This document shows, piece by piece, positions 1 to 6,294 of a stretch of 31,275 nt of DNA. A program made the position numbers and the translations under genes. Source of the DNA: CAZMHL01 sp045605445 (lineage in GTDB: Bacteria; Bacillota; Clostridia; RGIG6154); contig JAZUPZ010000005.1 of the NCBI GenBank assembly GCA_045605445.1, positions 1 to 31,275 on the forward strand, in the 5' to 3' direction. Each line of letters begins with the position of its first letter. Position 1 is the first letter of the stretch. Below the pieces are notes generated by a model, which made no database searches, was not told the DNA's origin, and saw nothing but the letters and a program-made list of their open reading frames with translations.

Positions 1-35
1 CCCCACCCTTAATGCCGCTCGCTAGTCTTTTCGTA

Positions 36-1850
36 TTATCTGAAAATAAATTTTGTTTCCTGTTCCTTGAATTTTGTTTTAAGACAAATTCTCTTTAATG
101 TTTTACCCCAGTTGTTTATAACCGCAGGGTCATTATCCTCAACTTTTTCAACAACTGCCTCAAAAGGCTTGTCGATTGTAATTTCCATTGTTTCCCCACT
201 CTGCATAAGATTGATTTTATCTGTAATTTCAACCTCTGCATTTGTCATAAAAACAAATTCAACCTCTTTTTCTTCGGTAAGAGAAATGAAATCTTTAAGA
301 ATAACTGAGGAATTTTCTCTGTCAAGTCCAATTGTTCTTGTGAATTTACTGATAAATTCTTCTCCGTAGGCTTTTTCAAGGTCTGCGCTCATTGAAGAAT
401 TTTTAAAAACAACATTTTCGGCTTCAAATTCTCTGCCGAATTTCTGTCCGCATCCGCCGATTATGGGCAAACAGTGGAACTGTGACTGTGTGTTCCAAAG
501 CTCGTATCTTCTTGGCGAGAAGGTCTGGGCTGTGTAGGTTTTATTTGCAGGGTCAAGAATAAAAGGCTGACAGTTTTTGAAAATTATAATGCTTCCCGTA
601 TCAAGGTGGTTATGGCTCTCTGCATTGTGATTTGCCTTTGCCGCAAGCACCAGACCATAAGGTGCAACTCTTTTTTCTCTTTCAAGCATTACTTTGATAC
701 TGTCGTAATGTTGACCGAGGGGAAGTTCAAAGCTTTCTTCCACATTTGGAAGCTCCGCAAGGGCTTCTGCGCGGTAAAGGAGTCTTCCGAAATCCGAGCG
801 AGAAAGTGCGGGAGTTTTTTCTATTTCTGCATTTTCAAAGCTTTCTTTGGCATAGGCAATAATTGTTTTATCCTTCATTACCTTTCCTACATAGTACATA
901 TATGCCCAGTCGCCCTTTGTTTTTGCCGGACAGTCGGAAAAGCTTGTGACAAACTCAGGCGCATTGTACATATTTATCGTAAAACGTGCGGTGTTTTTAA
1001 CCTTTTCATCAGCAGTAAGGTCAAGCTTTCCGCCGGTGAGCCTTTTAATGCAGTCCGCATAGGCAATAAGGTTTCCGCCCGCGTGCGACCAGTAAACAAC
1101 GCCCTCGTCGCATCCGCCATCTAAAGGATACTGACTATAATATTTATTGATAATATAAACTGTTCTTGCAAGAACCTTAAGCTCTGTTTCGCCGTATTCT
1201 TCAAGATTTATAATACATTTAACAACGTTTGATACAATCCAGGGATTCCAATTGTTAGGAATTCTGCCGAAGCCCATCCAGAGGTAGTCATTGTTAAGGA
1301 AGTTTTCATAAACCTCGCTTTTTATTCTTCTTTTTATTCTGTTCCCGATTTCAGGAGAAGTGGCATCAAGCTGATTTTTAAAGATGTAGTAAATTGAAGA
1401 AACAAGCGCAGCCGTTTCTCCTACAAAAAGAGCAAGACCTGTTTTTGTTTCATGAGGAACACAGTCATCGGCACCATATTTCTGATGCGCAGGCACTGCC
1501 CACACAGTTTCCTCTAAAACCGCCCACAGAAGGTCAAGCATTTCGTTAAAATGTTCACCCTTGTTTTCGATTGCCTCTAAATAAGCAAATCCTGCAAGAT
1601 ACTGTCTTCTTTTGAAATAAGGTGTTTCAAAGGTTATTCTGTCTCCCGCTGTTTTAAAGAGCATACTCTTTGAAAGGGGGAGAATTTTAAAGGCTTCTTC
1701 GCTGTTTTCTGCCCTTTTCTTTAAGAAATCAAGAAAATCCCCTCTGAAGCGTTCCCAGTATTCCCTTTCTTCAACTCTGTGGCTTATAGCACAGCCTTTG
1801 TCGATATTTTCTCTGAAAAATTCCACATTCATAAACTTTTCAAGTTCCAT
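36..1850 (-). CDS. Heparinase II/III family protein (cytosolic polysaccharide lyase-like)
   Basis: This 604-residue protein looks like a heparinase II/III-type lyase, which would break uronic-acid-containing oligosaccharides by beta-elimination. The N-terminal half (about 80-370) is helical and Trp/Tyr-rich like an alpha/alpha toroid, with WNPWIVSN at 201-208 and DGGCDEGVVYWSHAGG at 244-259. The beta-sandwich half opens with AKANHNAESHNHLD at 404-417, the His-rich signature of the heparinase II/III C-terminal domain. There is no signal peptide, so it probably acts in the cytosol on imported oligosaccharides. The start is supported by AGGTG just upstream and by a sigma-A promoter behind it. 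No transporter or other lyase is visible in the window, so the substrate is not known. The family call is firm and the specificity is open. Confidence 0.8.
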   Translation of the reverse strand: MELEKFMNVEFFRENIDKGCAISHRVEEREYWERFRGDFLDFLKKRAENSEEAFKILPLSKSMLFKTAGDRITFETPYFKRRQYLAGFAYLEAIENKGEHFNEMLDLLWAVLEETVWAVPAHQKYGADDCVPHETKTGLALFVGETAALVSSIYYIFKNQLDATSPEIGNRIKRRIKSEVYENFLNNDYLWMGFGRIPNNWNPWIVSNVVKCIINLEEYGETELKVLARTVYIINKYYSQYPLDGGCDEGVVYWSHAGGNLIAYADCIKRLTGGKLDLTADEKVKNTARFTINMYNAPEFVTSFSDCPAKTKGDWAYMYYVGKVMKDKTIIAYAKESFENAEIEKTPALSRSDFGRLLYRAEALAELPNVEESFELPLGQHYDSIKVMLEREKRVAPYGLVLAAKANHNAESHNHLDTGSIIIFKNCQPFILDPANKTYTAQTFSPRRYELWNTQSQFHCLPIIGGCGQKFGREFEAENVVFKNSSMSADLEKAYGEEFISKFTRTIGLDRENSSVILKDFISLTEEKEVEFVFMTNAEVEITDKINLMQSGETMEITIDKPFEAVVEKVEDNDPAVINNWGKTLKRICLKTKFKEQETKFIFR

Positions 1851-1867
1851 ACCATCACCTCATGCAC

Positions 1868-1896
1868 ATTATACAGTTCGCCATTTGCAAAGTCAA
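1868..1896 (-). promoter_or_regulatory. Sigma-A promoter of the heparinase-like gene
   Basis: Read on the minus strand this gives TTGACT, a 17-bp spacer and TATAAT, close to consensus. Transcription would begin near 1861, a few bases before the AGGTG ribosome binding site. Confidence 0.7.
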
Positions 1897-1951
1897 TGCA
1901 AATATCACCTTTTTTATTGCACATTTCACACAAAAAAACAAACATCCGCTT

Positions 1952-2050
1952 TTAAATCAACTCTGCTTTTGCTTCCTTGTTATCAACAAGAATTTCATCG
2001 CCCTTTACCATTACAAGGCAAGGCTTGTCTGCAGACACTTTTCTGCCCTT
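1952..2050 (-). pseudogene. C-terminal remnant of an unidentified protein
   Basis: A minus-strand frame of about 32 codons reads like the end of a real protein (KGRKVSADKPCLVMVKGDEI, then LVDNKEAKAELI and a stop). Stops interrupt the same frame just upstream and there is no start or ribosome binding site. It is probably what remains of a deleted gene. I cannot name the family, and chance coding potential cannot be excluded. Confidence 0.3.
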
Positions 2051-2093
2051 TTGTTTTTAAAATTACCATCTGCAAACAAATTAACGAAAATCT

Positions 2094-2122
2094 TTGATTT
2101 TTTTATACAATTGTGTTAAAAT
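2094..2122 (+). promoter_or_regulatory. Sigma-A promoter of the structured RNA
   Basis: TTGATT, a 17-bp spacer and TAAAAT. The expected start point, near 2129, is exactly the first base of the 11-bp closing stem of the RNA that follows, which supports both calls. Confidence 0.65.
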
Positions 2123-2128
2123 ATTCTT

Positions 2129-2282
2129 GCGACTTAGTTTAATATTTTGTTCTTCATTTGGAAAGGCTGTGTTTTTGTAAAAAACACAGGCTCTTTTGTC
2201 TTTCCATTTGAGGAATGCAGAACTAAGTCGCATTAGTCAGAGCTTCGTGTTTTTTGTGCGTAGCTTCGGCTACGCATTTTTT
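2129..2282 (+). ncRNA. Structured noncoding RNA of unknown class, promoter to terminator
   Basis: The element runs from a predicted start point to an intrinsic terminator, about 154 nt. GCGACTTAGTT (2129-2139) pairs perfectly with AACTAAGTCGC (2221-2231). Inside are unpaired strands, GGAAAG pairing with CTTTCC, and a 10-bp hairpin CTGTGTTTTT-GTA-AAAAACACAG. A spacer of about 25 nt leads to the terminator stem TGCGTAGC-TTCG-GCTACGCA and six T. A closing stem, open central loops and an apical hairpin recall 6S RNA, but the enclosed part is only about 103 nt and I cannot match it to 6S, SRP RNA, T-box or a known riboswitch. It could also be a leader or attenuator for the small gene at 2361. Confidence 0.6.
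2257..2282 (+). terminator. Intrinsic terminator with UUCG tetraloop
   Basis: A perfect 8-bp stem (TGCGTAGC/GCTACGCA) closed by TTCG is followed by TTTTTT. It ends the structured RNA. Confidence 0.85.
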
Positions 2283-2360
2283 AATGCAAAAAATTCAAAA
2301 CACCCGAACTCTCCGGATTTTTCTGTGGGAGAGAGCTTTATTTAAGGAGGTTTTTATAAA

Positions 2361-2654
2361 ATGGGTATATTTGCCACACCTCAGGATGAAATTGTAAGCA
2401 TTCTTGACGAAATAGAACTTCTCTGTGAATTTTGTAAAGGTCGGGCGCGCTTTCTCCGACATTCTTCTATAAATCTTTCCCTGAAAACGTTTGAAGAATA
2501 TAGGGACGATTTTCAGGTTGTTCTTCTGGATTTATGTGGAATGATAGAAACGCACCAGAATTCAATTTCAACAGAAAAGAAGAAATCCTGGAGCTTGTCA
2601 AAAAAACTGCCAAAGAATAATTCTGCGTTTTCCCGGATAATTTTCACTTTTTGA
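2361..2654 (+). CDS. Small hypothetical protein, probably frameshifted
   Basis: I do not recognise this gene. A very good ribosome binding site (AAGGAGG) precedes ATG. The first 63 or so residues look like a real helical, acidic protein (MGIFATPQDEIVSILDEIE, later FEEYRDDFQVVLLDLCGMIE). After about 2550 the reading frame turns into Ser/Lys-rich sequence unlike the start. Another frame then reads APEFNFNRKEEILELVKKTA and stops at 2618-2620. The original product was therefore probably about 86 residues with a single frameshift near 2550. This may be a mutation or a sequencing error, and I see no obvious slippery heptamer. A strong terminator follows directly. Confidence 0.5.
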   Translation: MGIFATPQDEIVSILDEIELLCEFCKGRARFLRHSSINLSLKTFEEYRDDFQVVLLDLCGMIETHQNSISTEKKKSWSLSKKLPKNNSAFSRIIFTF

Positions 2655-2657
2655 AAC

Positions 2658-2712
2658 ATAAACTCCACTTTTGCCGTGCCCCAAAGGTTCCCGGCAAAGA
2701 GGAGTTTTTATG
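2658..2712 (+). terminator. Intrinsic terminator after the small gene
   Basis: A long hairpin pairs AAACTCC with GGAGTTT and, inside it, TTTTGCCG with CGGCAAAG. It is followed by T-rich sequence. Confidence 0.75.
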
Positions 2713-2728
2713 TTTTATTATCGTTATA

Positions 2729-2926
2729 TCACCCCTGTAAGTTTTTCCGGCTTTCCGGGAGATATCCTTCATACTTTTTGAAGGTTCTTATAAAATTCGA
2801 ATAATTGTTAAAGCCCAAAAGTGAACAGACCTCTTTAACTCAATATCCGTGACCTGTGCAGAACATTCAACCGATGCTCTTTTAAGATGGACCGGAGCTC
2901 TAAAAGAAAGGGCGCGGAGGATTTCG
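2729..2926 (-). pseudogene. AraC-family regulator remnant (C-terminal HTH)
   Basis: The minus strand carries the recognisable end of an AraC-type DNA-binding domain: KEVCSLLGFNNYSNFIRTFK followed by KYEGYLPESRKN. This is the second helix-turn-helix of the family, normally GF-x-N-x-S-YF...FKK-x-G-x-(T/S)PSEYR. It ends at a TGA. Upstream, a second frame carries a plausible preceding part (APVHLKRASVECSAQVTDIE). A frameshift and an in-frame TGA separate the pieces, and no N-terminal half or start is present. It is a dead gene, probably once the regulator of a neighbouring gene. Confidence 0.65.
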
Positions 2927-2996
2927 CAATAACAAACTCCCGCTTTGAAAAGGAACCCTGAGAAAACCTGTGCATATTATATAAAGAGGTGTTTAT

Positions 2997-3749
2997 ATGC
3001 CGAAATTAAACTATATTATTTTTTCCGCCGACAAAAGAATGCTTAAAATAAAGGAGCTTCTTGAAAAGGACGGACATTCGGTTTTTTTACATACAAAAGA
3101 AAATCACCTGAAGGGAGACGTTCTTATTCTGCCGGTTCCCGTTACCGACGACGGAATTTATGTCAGAGGAACAGATGTTAAGCTTTCATCCCTTGCCTCT
3201 TTTGACGGCAAAATTCTCGGCGGGCTTGTTCCAAAAGAGTTTCCCTTTATAAAGGATTACTTTAAAAACGAAGAGGTTGAAATTGCCAATGCCGTTCCCA
3301 CCGCCGAGGGAGCAATTGAAATTGCCCTGCGGGAAACAGAAATAACTCTTTCTTCTGCAACGGTGCTTATTACGGGCTTTGGAAGAATTTCAAAAATTCT
3401 TTCAAAAATGCTCAGGGGCTTTGACTGTAAAATAAAAATTGCGGCAAGAAACCCTCATCAGCTTGCCTATATAAAAGCCCTTGGCTTCGAAGCTGTTGAT
3501 ATTTACAATATGCCCGCAGACTGCAACGTTGTTTTCAACACTGTTCCCGCAAAGGTAATTGACAGAAGCTTTGTTGAAAAGCTCAGAAAAGATACTCTGA
3601 TTATCGACCTTGCTTCAAAGCCCGGCGGTTGCGACTTTAAGGCTTGTGAAGAGCTTAACATAAAAACAATTCATGCTCTTTCTCTGCCCTCGAAATGTGC
3701 CCCGTCAACCGCAGGTGAAATTTTATATAACAGTATAAAAAATTTTTAA
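2997..3749 (+). CDS. dpaA: Dipicolinate synthase subunit A
   Basis: This gene encodes the dehydrogenase-like subunit of dipicolinate synthase (SpoVFA). With subunit B it oxidises a lysine-pathway intermediate to dipicolinic acid in the mother cell, and the product is loaded into the spore core with calcium. The 250 residues are somewhat shorter than the roughly 297 of Bacillus subtilis. Family landmarks are NAVPTAEGAIEIAL near 98-111, the nucleotide-binding GFGRIS at 127-132, DLASKPGGCDFKACEELNIK in the last quarter and LPSKCAPSTAGEIL near the end. AAGAGGTG lies 5 nt before the ATG. dpaB follows after 81 bp in the same direction, so they are probably co-transcribed. Confidence 0.93.
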   Translation: MPKLNYIIFSADKRMLKIKELLEKDGHSVFLHTKENHLKGDVLILPVPVTDDGIYVRGTDVKLSSLASFDGKILGGLVPKEFPFIKDYFKNEEVEIANAVPTAEGAIEIALRETEITLSSATVLITGFGRISKILSKMLRGFDCKIKIAARNPHQLAYIKALGFEAVDIYNMPADCNVVFNTVPAKVIDRSFVEKLRKDTLIIDLASKPGGCDFKACEELNIKTIHALSLPSKCAPSTAGEILYNSIKNF

Positions 3750-3830
3750 AGCCCAAAAAGGCAAACGTAACTCAAAAGCAATATAACTGCAAAAGTTTCT
3801 TACAGAAGCTTTTGCCAAGGGGGAGTATTT

Positions 3831-4409
3831 ATGGACTTTAACGGTATTACTGTCGGTTTTGCTTTTACAGGCTCCTTCTGTACCATTGAAAAGGTTCTGC
3901 TGGAGCTTGAAAAGCTTTCCACGGAAAATCTGAACATAATACCCGTTTTTTCTGAAACTGTTTACAATACTGACAACCGCTTCAACAACGCGAAGGAACT
4001 GAAGGAAAAAGTTGAAAGTATTACAAAAAACAAGGTTATATCAACGGTAAAGGGAGCAGAGCCAATCGGTCCGAAAAATCTTCTTGATGCTCTTGTAATT
4101 GCTCCCTGCACCGGGAATACTATGGCAAAAATTGCAAATTCCGTTACCGACACATCGGTTACAATGGCGGCAAAAGCAACCTTAAGAAACAAGAAACCCG
4201 TTATAATAGCACCTTCAACCAACGACGGGCTTTCAGGATCAGCGAAAAACATAGGCACTCTTTTGAACACAAAAGGAGTTTTCTTTGTACCCTTTGGTCA
4301 GGATGACCCTGTAAAAAAAGAAACCTCCCTTGTTGCTCATATGGAGCTGATTATACCTACCCTTGAGCTTGCACTTTTTAACACCCAGCTTCAGCCGATT
4401 TTAAGATAA
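3831..4409 (+). CDS. dpaB: Dipicolinate synthase subunit B (flavoprotein)
   Basis: This 192-residue flavoprotein is the second dipicolinate synthase subunit (SpoVFB) and acts with DpaA during spore maturation. It has the flavoprotein-family start GITVGFAFTGSFC (residues 4-16), the core ALVIAPCTGNTMAKIANSVT, and a C-terminal segment FFVPFGQDDPVKKETSLVAH typical of this subunit. A strong ribosome binding site (AAGGGGGAG) precedes the ATG. The 81-bp gap from dpaA contains a hairpin (GCAAAAG/CTTTTGC) without a T-run, so readthrough from dpaA is likely. Confidence 0.93.
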   Translation: MDFNGITVGFAFTGSFCTIEKVLLELEKLSTENLNIIPVFSETVYNTDNRFNNAKELKEKVESITKNKVISTVKGAEPIGPKNLLDALVIAPCTGNTMAKIANSVTDTSVTMAAKATLRNKKPVIIAPSTNDGLSGSAKNIGTLLNTKGVFFVPFGQDDPVKKETSLVAHMELIIPTLELALFNTQLQPILR

Positions 4410-4417
4410 AGCCTTTT

Positions 4418-4441
4418 ACAGCCTTCTTAAAGGAAGGCTGT
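4418..4441. repeat. Perfect inverted repeat after dpaB
   Basis: ACAGCCTTC-TTAAA-GGAAGGCTGT forms a tight hairpin just after the dpaB stop. It lacks a following T-run, so it is more likely an mRNA 3'-end structure than a full terminator. Confidence 0.5.
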
Positions 4442-4571
4442 TCAGACCGTCGAAAAAGTCGGTTTACCGCAAGAAAAAATAAAAATGTAAGGGTTGGCGA
4501 TTTTCAACAAACCACAATCGAATGTTAAAAACAGAGCCGTTTCTTCCTAAAAAGTGGCTCTGTTGCTTGCT

Positions 4572-4629
4572 TTTCACCGAAATGAGCCTTGTCGTACCCA
4601 AAGTACTGCCTGCGTCCATTTCGGCGAAA
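4572..4629. repeat. Imperfect palindromic element
   Basis: TTTCACCGAAATG (4572-4584) and CATTTCGGCGAAA (4617-4629) are inverted with one mismatch. The interior is itself partly self-complementary around GTAC-CCAAA-GTAC. It resembles a small repeated intergenic palindrome rather than coding DNA. Confidence 0.5.
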
Positions 4630-4654
4630 TACACCTTCCTTTTTCATTGTCTGT

Positions 4655-4684
4655 CAGCGTGTCGATAGGTTTATCGACACGCTG
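4655..4684. repeat. Perfect 13-bp inverted repeat
   Basis: CAGCGTGTCGATA and TATCGACACGCTG are separated by four bases. The whole 4410-4774 gap holds no believable gene. It holds this palindrome, the one at 4572, hairpins at 4418 and 4531-4563 (ACAGAGCC/GGCTCTGT), and CCTTC/GAAGG followed by six T near 4690-4714, which may act as a terminator before sigG. Confidence 0.55.
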
Positions 4685-4774
4685 TACATCCTTCGTTAAA
4701 AGAAGGCTGTTTTTTACAACTTTTTTATTGTATAAAATTTTCTAAAAAGGCAATAATCTTATCAGGTGATAAAA

Positions 4775-5548
4775 ATGATTGTTAACAAAGTTGAAATATG
4801 CGGCGTGAACACGTCCAAGCTGCCAACTCTTACCGACAGCGAAAAAAACGAGCTTTTAATAAAAATTCAAAATGGTGATGAAGAAGCAAGAAAGGTTTTT
4901 ATTAACTCAAACCTTCGCCTTGTGCTTTCTGTTATTCAGAAATTTTCGGGCAGAGGCGAATATGCCGACGATTTGTTTCAGGTGGGATGCATCGGTCTTA
5001 TCAAATCAATTGATAATTTTGATCTTTCCGTAGGAGTTAAATTTTCAACCTATGCCGTTCCTATGATAATTGGCGAAATAAGGCGCTATTTAAGAGATTA
5101 TAATGCCATAAGGGTATCCCGTTCCGTAAAAGACCTGGCATACAAGGCTCTTTCTGCAAAAGAGCAGTTTATGAAAAAGGAAAACAGAGAGCCTACCATT
5201 AAGGAAATAGCCCAAATGATTGAAGCAAGCGAAAAAAGCGTTCTCAATGCTCTCGATGCCATTCAGGACCCCGTTTCTCTCTTTGAGCCGGTTTTCCACG
5301 ACGGTACCGACACGGTTTTCGTTATGGATCAGGTGAGCGACACAAAAAATCACGATGAAGCCTGGACAGATGACATTGCCATTCGGGAAGCAATAAAAAA
5401 ACTCAGCGAAAGGGAAAGACGAATAGTAAATATGCGTTTTTTCAGCGAAAAAACCCAGATGGAGGTTGCAAAAGAGCTGGGAATCTCCCAGGCTCAGGTT
5501 TCCCGCCTTGAAAAAAACGCCGTTGAGCATATGAAAAAATATATTTGA
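4775..5548 (+). CDS. sigG: RNA polymerase sporulation sigma factor SigG
   Basis: Sigma-G is the late forespore sigma factor, switched on after engulfment to express spore-coat-independent forespore genes such as small acid-soluble proteins. The start NKVEICGVNTSKLP matches the conserved anti-sigma-binding N-terminus. Region 2 is intact (NLRLVLSVIQKFSGRGEYAD then DLFQVGCIGLIKSIDNFD and FSTYAVPMIIGEIRRYLRD). Region 3 includes ALDAIQDPVSLFEP. Region 4 ends with TQMEVAKELGISQAQVSRLE, the -35-recognition helix-turn-helix. The ATG at 4775 is preferred over the in-frame GTG at 4766, because that GTG lies inside the AGGTG ribosome binding site and the shorter protein matches the family. Neither spoIIGA nor sigE is adjacent. 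Here sigG lies downstream of dpaAB. Confidence 0.96.
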   Translation: MIVNKVEICGVNTSKLPTLTDSEKNELLIKIQNGDEEARKVFINSNLRLVLSVIQKFSGRGEYADDLFQVGCIGLIKSIDNFDLSVGVKFSTYAVPMIIGEIRRYLRDYNAIRVSRSVKDLAYKALSAKEQFMKKENREPTIKEIAQMIEASEKSVLNALDAIQDPVSLFEPVFHDGTDTVFVMDQVSDTKNHDEAWTDDIAIREAIKKLSERERRIVNMRFFSEKTQMEVAKELGISQAQVSRLEKNAVEHMKKYI

Positions 5549-5571
5549 TAAAAAGTCGCCTTCGCAACAAA

Positions 5572-5604
5572 TGTTTGCTTTGCGCACCTTTTCAGAAACA
5601 GACT
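5572..5604 (+). repeat. Dispersed repeat copy 1 (left of the accessory island)
   Basis: The core of about 33 bp (TGTTTGCTTTGCGCA, then CTTTTCAGAAACAGACT) recurs at 9786-9819 with a few differences, in the same orientation. Both copies sit just before a terminator hairpin that starts with A-rich sequence and CCCC. The copies bracket the Card1-NADAR-RyR island. Confidence 0.6.
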
Positions 5605-5617
5605 CTTGTGAAACATA

Positions 5618-5657
5618 AAAACTCCCCGTGGTGTTTTAACACTGTGGGGAGTTTTTT
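5618..5657. terminator. Bidirectional terminator between sigG and the NADAR gene
   Basis: AAAACTCCCC (5618-5627) pairs with GGGGAGTTTT (5646-5655), with GTG/CAC inside, flanked by A and T runs on both sides. It serves the two convergent genes and reaches the stop codon of the NADAR gene. Confidence 0.85.
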
Positions 5658-6282
5658 ATATCAAGCCGTTCCTTCTTCTTCCTTCGTATTCTGCCGCCGC
5701 CTTTGCCTGGCAGTTTACCCCTGTTTCCGGGTCAAACTCTATATCTGTAAAAGCGTCATATTTTTCAAGGCAACGGGCAAGCTCTTCGTTTTCTTTAAGA
5801 GCGGTCATATAAATATAATTAAAAAACAAATTTGCAGGCTGTACACTGTACCTTTTTTCGCGACCATCTTCATCCTCAAAAATATATTCTGTTACTTTTC
5901 CGCTCTTTAAAAGCCTTTCGTCCTTTTTAGCCTGTTTCGCTGTCATATAAAGCAAGTCTTTATATCTTTTCCCGTTCTCAAAAACCTTTGACGACTGATA
6001 TATGTTTTCAACCGCAAATTGTTTTTGCTCGGAAACAACGTATTTTTTAAGATTAAAGGCAGACAAAAGAGTTCCCTCTTTGTCAGGAGATTTTGTTGAT
6101 ATTTCAAGAACCTTCATTTCCGGGAAAATCTCTTTTATTGCTCTGTGCAGTTCAAATACATTCTTTTGTTTTCCTTCAAAGGTATCAAGAGTGCAAAATT
6201 CAAATTCTATCTCTCTTTGTTCAAAATAAGGTTCTTTGTCAAGCACAATAAAAACCGGTCTTTTTTTCCTTGTGATGCTCAT
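5656..6282 (-). CDS. NADAR-family protein of the DarT1-antitoxin type (putative ADP-ribosyl glycohydrolase)
   Basis: The 208 residues match the NADAR family found as antitoxin to DarT1, which removes ADP-ribose that the toxin places on DNA bases. Visible landmarks are KRPVFIV (7-13), EIEFEF (24-29), the core STKSPDKEGTLLSAFNL (62-78), VENIYQSSKVFENG (91-104), the charged AKKDERL (118-124), YDAFTDIEFDP (175-185) and NCQAKAAA (190-197). No DarT gene is present. Instead the gene sits 12 bp behind a Card1-like nuclease gene and is probably in its operon. A ribosome binding site (GAAAGGA) precedes the ATG. ADP-ribose or NAD-derived chemistry is inferred from the family. A role as antitoxin to a different effector is my inference. 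Confidence 0.75.
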   Translation of the reverse strand: MSITRKKRPVFIVLDKEPYFEQREIEFEFCTLDTFEGKQKNVFELHRAIKEIFPEMKVLEISTKSPDKEGTLLSAFNLKKYVVSEQKQFAVENIYQSSKVFENGKRYKDLLYMTAKQAKKDERLLKSGKVTEYIFEDEDGREKRYSVQPANLFFNYIYMTALKENEELARCLEKYDAFTDIEFDPETGVNCQAKAAAEYEGRRRNGLI

Positions 6283-6294
6283 AAAAATCCTTTC

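Noticed and set aside
606..1124. 172-codon frame opposite the heparinase gene
   Set aside because: It is antisense to a well-supported gene, has no ribosome binding site and its Cys/Phe-rich product is typical of antisense translation. The same holds for long antisense frames over gyrA, gyrB, dnaA and the acyl-CoA ligase gene.
2129..2282. 6S RNA, SRP RNA, T-box or known riboswitch
   Set aside because: The closed structure is only about 103 nt and lacks the conserved sequences of SRP RNA and T-boxes. A 6S-like shape alone is not enough.
2955..2981. Sigma-K-like promoter before dpaA (AC, 16 bp, CATATTATA)
   Set aside because: It fits the consensus and the expected biology, but the start point would fall inside the ribosome binding site at 2984-2991, leaving almost no leader.
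4554..4745. 63-codon frame between dpaB and sigG
   Set aside because: It runs through two palindromes, has no ribosome binding site and gives an implausible protein.
4730..4758. Sigma-F-like promoter before sigG (GTATA, 14 bp, GGCAATAATC)
   Set aside because: The start point would overlap the AGGTG ribosome binding site, and the motif is loose in AT-rich DNA.
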